Assembly: GCA_019637435.1 (NCBI GenBank)
Contig: JAHBVO010000005.1
Location: 124,001-188,000 of the forward strand
Direction: 5' to 3'
Source of the DNA: Candidatus Obscuribacterales bacterium
Lineage (GTDB): Bacteria > Cyanobacteriota > Vampirovibrionia > Obscuribacterales > Obscuribacteraceae
DNA length: 64,000 bases
In this document: positions 61,493 through 64,000 of the stretch, in pieces
How positions within the stretch are numbered: the stretch's first letter is position 1
Layout: every line of letters starts with the position of its first letter
The notes under the pieces: model-generated
Database searches by the model: none
Told to the model about the DNA's origin: nothing
What the model saw: only the letters and a program-made list of their open reading frames with translations
Made by a program: the position numbers and the translations under genes

Positions 61493-64000
61493 ATGACACA
61501 GCAGCAGCCAATCCGAATATATCTCGGTGCTCAGATCGAATGGGAGTCTGAGCGCATTGCACTCAACAGGGTTGTTGAGATACTGACACAGCAGAGAAGG
61601 CCTGCACTAATTCTTGCAAACATTTCATTAGGCCGACGACAGCTTGACCTTGTCGTAGCATGTGACGACTTAGTGTTGGTCATCGAAGCGAAGGGATACA
61701 CGCGTCCATTGCGTGGCGGACAGAATGGGCATTGGCAAATTCAACAAGCATCCGGCGACTGGAAGGAAACGCCGAACGCATATAGACAAATTCTGGATGC
61801 AGTCTACGATCTCAAAGACAGCATGCGCTCATTTGCAGGTACCGATGTGCCATATCCATTAGGATTGCTACTCCTCATCCCTCGAATTCCCAAGTCATCT
61901 ACCATAGATTCGTCCGGCTTCAAGGTTTCTGTTATCGGCTTAGATGGTCTGGAGCAGGCTCTCGAACAAAAGTCTCAAGTTACTTGGTCCCTACAGCAAT
62001 GGCAAACATTTGCTGAACATCATCGTCTAATATCAGTTGCTACGCCAGACGCGGCGTATAACGAACAACTACTACAAGCAGAGACTTTGTCAAAGCGATA
62101 TAGCTCGACATTCGCTAAGACATTCCTTCCACTCTGCGCTGACCTAATTGAACCAACCTTCAACCAAGAAGAAACGAAGAAATCCTTTGAGGGTGTGTTC
62201 GATCTTCTCACAGAAGAACATAAGGACATCGTGCTCGACGGTCCGTCGGGCTGCGGTAAATCAATGGTCGCGGCCAAGATAGCATTGGGATTCTCCGAAG
62301 CCGGGGGGCTGAGCGTAATTCTTCCAGCACGGGATTTTACTGGGACCCTTAAGCAGCTGCTCGATCGAGAGGCGGGTTTGCTTTCTGCTCCATCAGCAGC
62401 GGCACTGTTTGCAACAGCGCGTCGACTTAATCGCCCGATACTTTTAGTCCTGGATGGTTACAACGAGTGTCCATCAGCGTATCGGGCATCGCTGACACGG
62501 GGCATCTCAGCGCTGGCAAAAAAATATGATGCGAAGATTTTGGTCACTTCACAGATACCCCTAGAGAGAAGCGATTTACTTTCAATTACCAAGATCGAAG
62601 TACCAGAGCCGTCAAGCGACATGAAGTTGGCTATAGCTCGGAAGGCTGGGACCGCACAGCTGTCTTCTGAGATAGAAGAGATGTTGTCACATCTCGTCAG
62701 TAGCGGACTGGAAGCCCACTTACTTGGAACTGTCGGACGACAAATTGGTTCGTCAATCGGTCGCTTTGCTTTGTTTGATGCTTTTGCCCGAATGCTTCTA
62801 GGATCACATTCTTCCGAAGGTATCGCCGCTTTAGCGAAAGTCGCCGGCCGCATGTCAGACAATATTACTTTCAGCATTTCTGTACGCGAGCTCGACAGGC
62901 TTGCGGAAGCAGAACGGATCGCGCCAGAAGCTATCGCTAAGTTGAAATCAGTCAGATTGCTTGTTGAACGTGGAGACCGAATTTGCTTCGCTCATGAGAT
63001 GTATCTGCATGCTTTCTCCGCTGAAGCGATCATTCGGCGAGCAGCTGAACGAGCTGAACCAATTCTCAATGCACTTGGCGATCCTCGTTACCAGCACAGC
63101 AAGGAGCTAATAGTCGGGAGTATAGAAAACTCCGCTCTTTTAGAACAAGTTTTATCAGAAATCAGTGACAGTCATATCATCAAATCATGTATCTCCGGCA
63201 GCTGCGGTCGTGCCGCGTTGGAATGGAGCCTGAGTAGTTCGCTGGACATATGGCGCCTAGTAGTTGAAGAAGTAAAAATACTTCGCTTCACCTTAACGGA
63301 TGAAGGATGGTGGAATGTTGACTTTGATCCGGACACTTTGACACAGTGGACAGAGGCTCAAAAAGCTTTCCTGAATGCCGTTCCAGATCTGATCGGGTAT
63401 AGCGATCAGCTCAACTTGCTGCTCGATGCGGTTGGGCATATGGATCATCGTTTAACTGAAGAGTGGCATAGGCTTCGCGAGGAAGCAAAGCAACGAGGAC
63501 TGCGCGGACTGCGCGGTCCCATGTTCGGAACAGTCTATGTTAGTCACTCACCGAATTCTCCTGGTATTGGTCGCATCTGCTCTCAGTTATCGAGAGCGGA
63601 CGCTAGTGAGGTCAAACGAATCGAGGAGCCCGTAAGAAAACACCTTGAATCAGAGAGACTCTCGCATGGCCAGTTATTCATTTTGCTTAGCATTGCTCAG
63701 CATCTTTACGGCTCAGGAGAATGGTTGGCACCTCTCTTGACGCGCATTATAAAGGAACAATGGAATGCGGCACCATATCATCTACGCCTGGAGCTTATGC
63801 AGATCGCTCAGTACTGCTGGCGAGCTGACGACACAAGCCGCCGCGAACTGATTGAGGCAATAGAACAACTGTTAGATGGTCAAAATATCTTTCAGAATAC
63901 CGCTGTCATAGAGGCGCTCCAGTCCCTTGGGGCCTTGGCTGAAGACGAAGACAGGCATGAGCAAGACGTGATAGAGCAGCTGGATAGGATCCTCGACAAC
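61493..64000 (+). CDS. NERD-nuclease plus STAND-like P-loop NTPase, 3' end outside the window
   Basis: Open for 836 codons from ATG 61493 to the right edge, with no stop. The first ~90 residues match the NERD (nuclease-related) fold: GRRQLDLVV with Asp52, then VLVIEAKGY with Glu65 and Lys67, a D...ExK set of the PD-(D/E)XK type. A P-loop NTPase follows: GPSGCGKS at 250-257, Walker B LLVLDGYNEC (Asp321) and sensor-1-like ILVTSQ. After about 500 the protein is helical and probably repeat-like. This order (nuclease effector, NTPase, helical sensor) is that of STAND-type antiviral proteins. It starts 137 bp after the tRNA-Val. ATG-proximal AAGGA is 13 bases away, so the exact start is not certain. 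Confidence 0.85.
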   Translation, partial: MTQQQPIRIYLGAQIEWESERIALNRVVEILTQQRRPALILANISLGRRQLDLVVACDDLVLVIEAKGYTRPLRGGQNGHWQIQQASGDWKETPNAYRQILDAVYDLKDSMRSFAGTDVPYPLGLLLLIPRIPKSSTIDSSGFKVSVIGLDGLEQALEQKSQVTWSLQQWQTFAEHHRLISVATPDAAYNEQLLQAETLSKRYSSTFAKTFLPLCADLIEPTFNQEETKKSFEGVFDLLTEEHKDIVLDGPSGCGKSMVAAKIALGFSEAGGLSVILPARDFTGTLKQLLDREAGLLSAPSAAALFATARRLNRPILLVLDGYNECPSAYRASLTRGISALAKKYDAKILVTSQIPLERSDLLSITKIEVPEPSSDMKLAIARKAGTAQLSSEIEEMLSHLVSSGLEAHLLGTVGRQIGSSIGRFALFDAFARMLLGSHSSEGIAALAKVAGRMSDNITFSISVRELDRLAEAERIAPEAIAKLKSVRLLVERGDRICFAHEMYLHAFSAEAIIRRAAERAEPILNALGDPRYQHSKELIVGSIENSALLEQVLSEISDSHIIKSCISGSCGRAALEWSLSSSLDIWRLVVEEVKILRFTLTDEGWWNVDFDPDTLTQWTEAQKAFLNAVPDLIGYSDQLNLLLDAVGHMDHRLTEEWHRLREEAKQRGLRGLRGPMFGTVYVSHSPNSPGIGRICSQLSRADASEVKRIEEPVRKHLESERLSHGQLFILLSIAQHLYGSGEWLAPLLTRIIKEQWNAAPYHLRLELMQIAQYCWRADDTSRRELIEAIEQLLDGQNIFQNTAVIEALQSLGALAEDEDRHEQDVIEQLDRILDN

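Overview
The window is bacterial chromosome with about 45 protein genes, one tRNA and short intergenic gaps. Gene content points to a non-photosynthetic relative of the cyanobacteria, most likely a Melainabacteria/Obscuribacterales-type organism. This is an inference from the mix of features, not from a marker gene: membrane Ser/Thr kinases with sensory tails, TPR and WD40 secreted proteins, a TPR-caspase fusion, a PATAN/DUF4388 protein, TadE-like pilin proteins, an exosortase, a class PPK2 polyphosphate enzyme and a cyanobacterial-style group 1 sigma factor. No photosynthesis gene is present.

Layout. 1-1550 is the 5' end of a tandem AAA+ ATPase that leaves the window at the left edge. 1.8-6.6 kb holds small secreted and membrane proteins and a pair of TadE/TadG-like proteins. 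6.6-18.8 kb is a signalling block: a Ser/Thr kinase whose VAIK lysine is Gln, a nucleotide-transporter-like protein coupled to a Cache-HAMP sensor with no output domain, a secreted TPR-caspase, a WD40 propeller protein and a DUF4388 plus degenerate GGDEF protein. 18.96-22.83 kb is a two-gene exosortase operon: a VIT/vWA-like membrane protein ending in a PEP-CTERM sorting signal, and an exosortase fused to an EpsI-like domain. 23-28 kb has small TPR proteins, a glutaredoxin, an RDD protein and a tandem ribbon-helix-helix protein.

28.4-38.0 kb is metabolic: a divergent PAP2 protein, a polyprenyl synthase and the NAD(P)HX repair enzyme Nnr (both with large hydrophilic insertions), an acyl-CoA dehydrogenase, two S66 peptidase paralogues (the second without the usual catalytic residues) and PPK2. 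38-50 kb has an Opp-type ABC ATPase, a secreted tyrosine phosphatase, the sigma factor, a K+-channel-like TrkA protein, an orphan divergent HypD, a YIP1 protein, a DUF2934 protein and a patatin. 50.5-51.5 kb is a MerC plus Fur-family pair. 51.8-60.6 kb is a second signalling block: TPR membrane protein, a pseudokinase, a kinase with a leucine-rich-like tail, and a response regulator with a divergent histidine kinase.

A tRNA-Val(TAC) lies at 61.28 kb. Directly after it a large NERD-nuclease plus P-loop STAND-type NTPase gene starts and runs off the right edge. This looks like the first gene of an accessory defence island and is the best candidate for an undescribed system, together with the exosortase pair. 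Short tandem repeats of three different kinds (84 bp, about 33 bp and 8 bp periods) sit in intergenic gaps.
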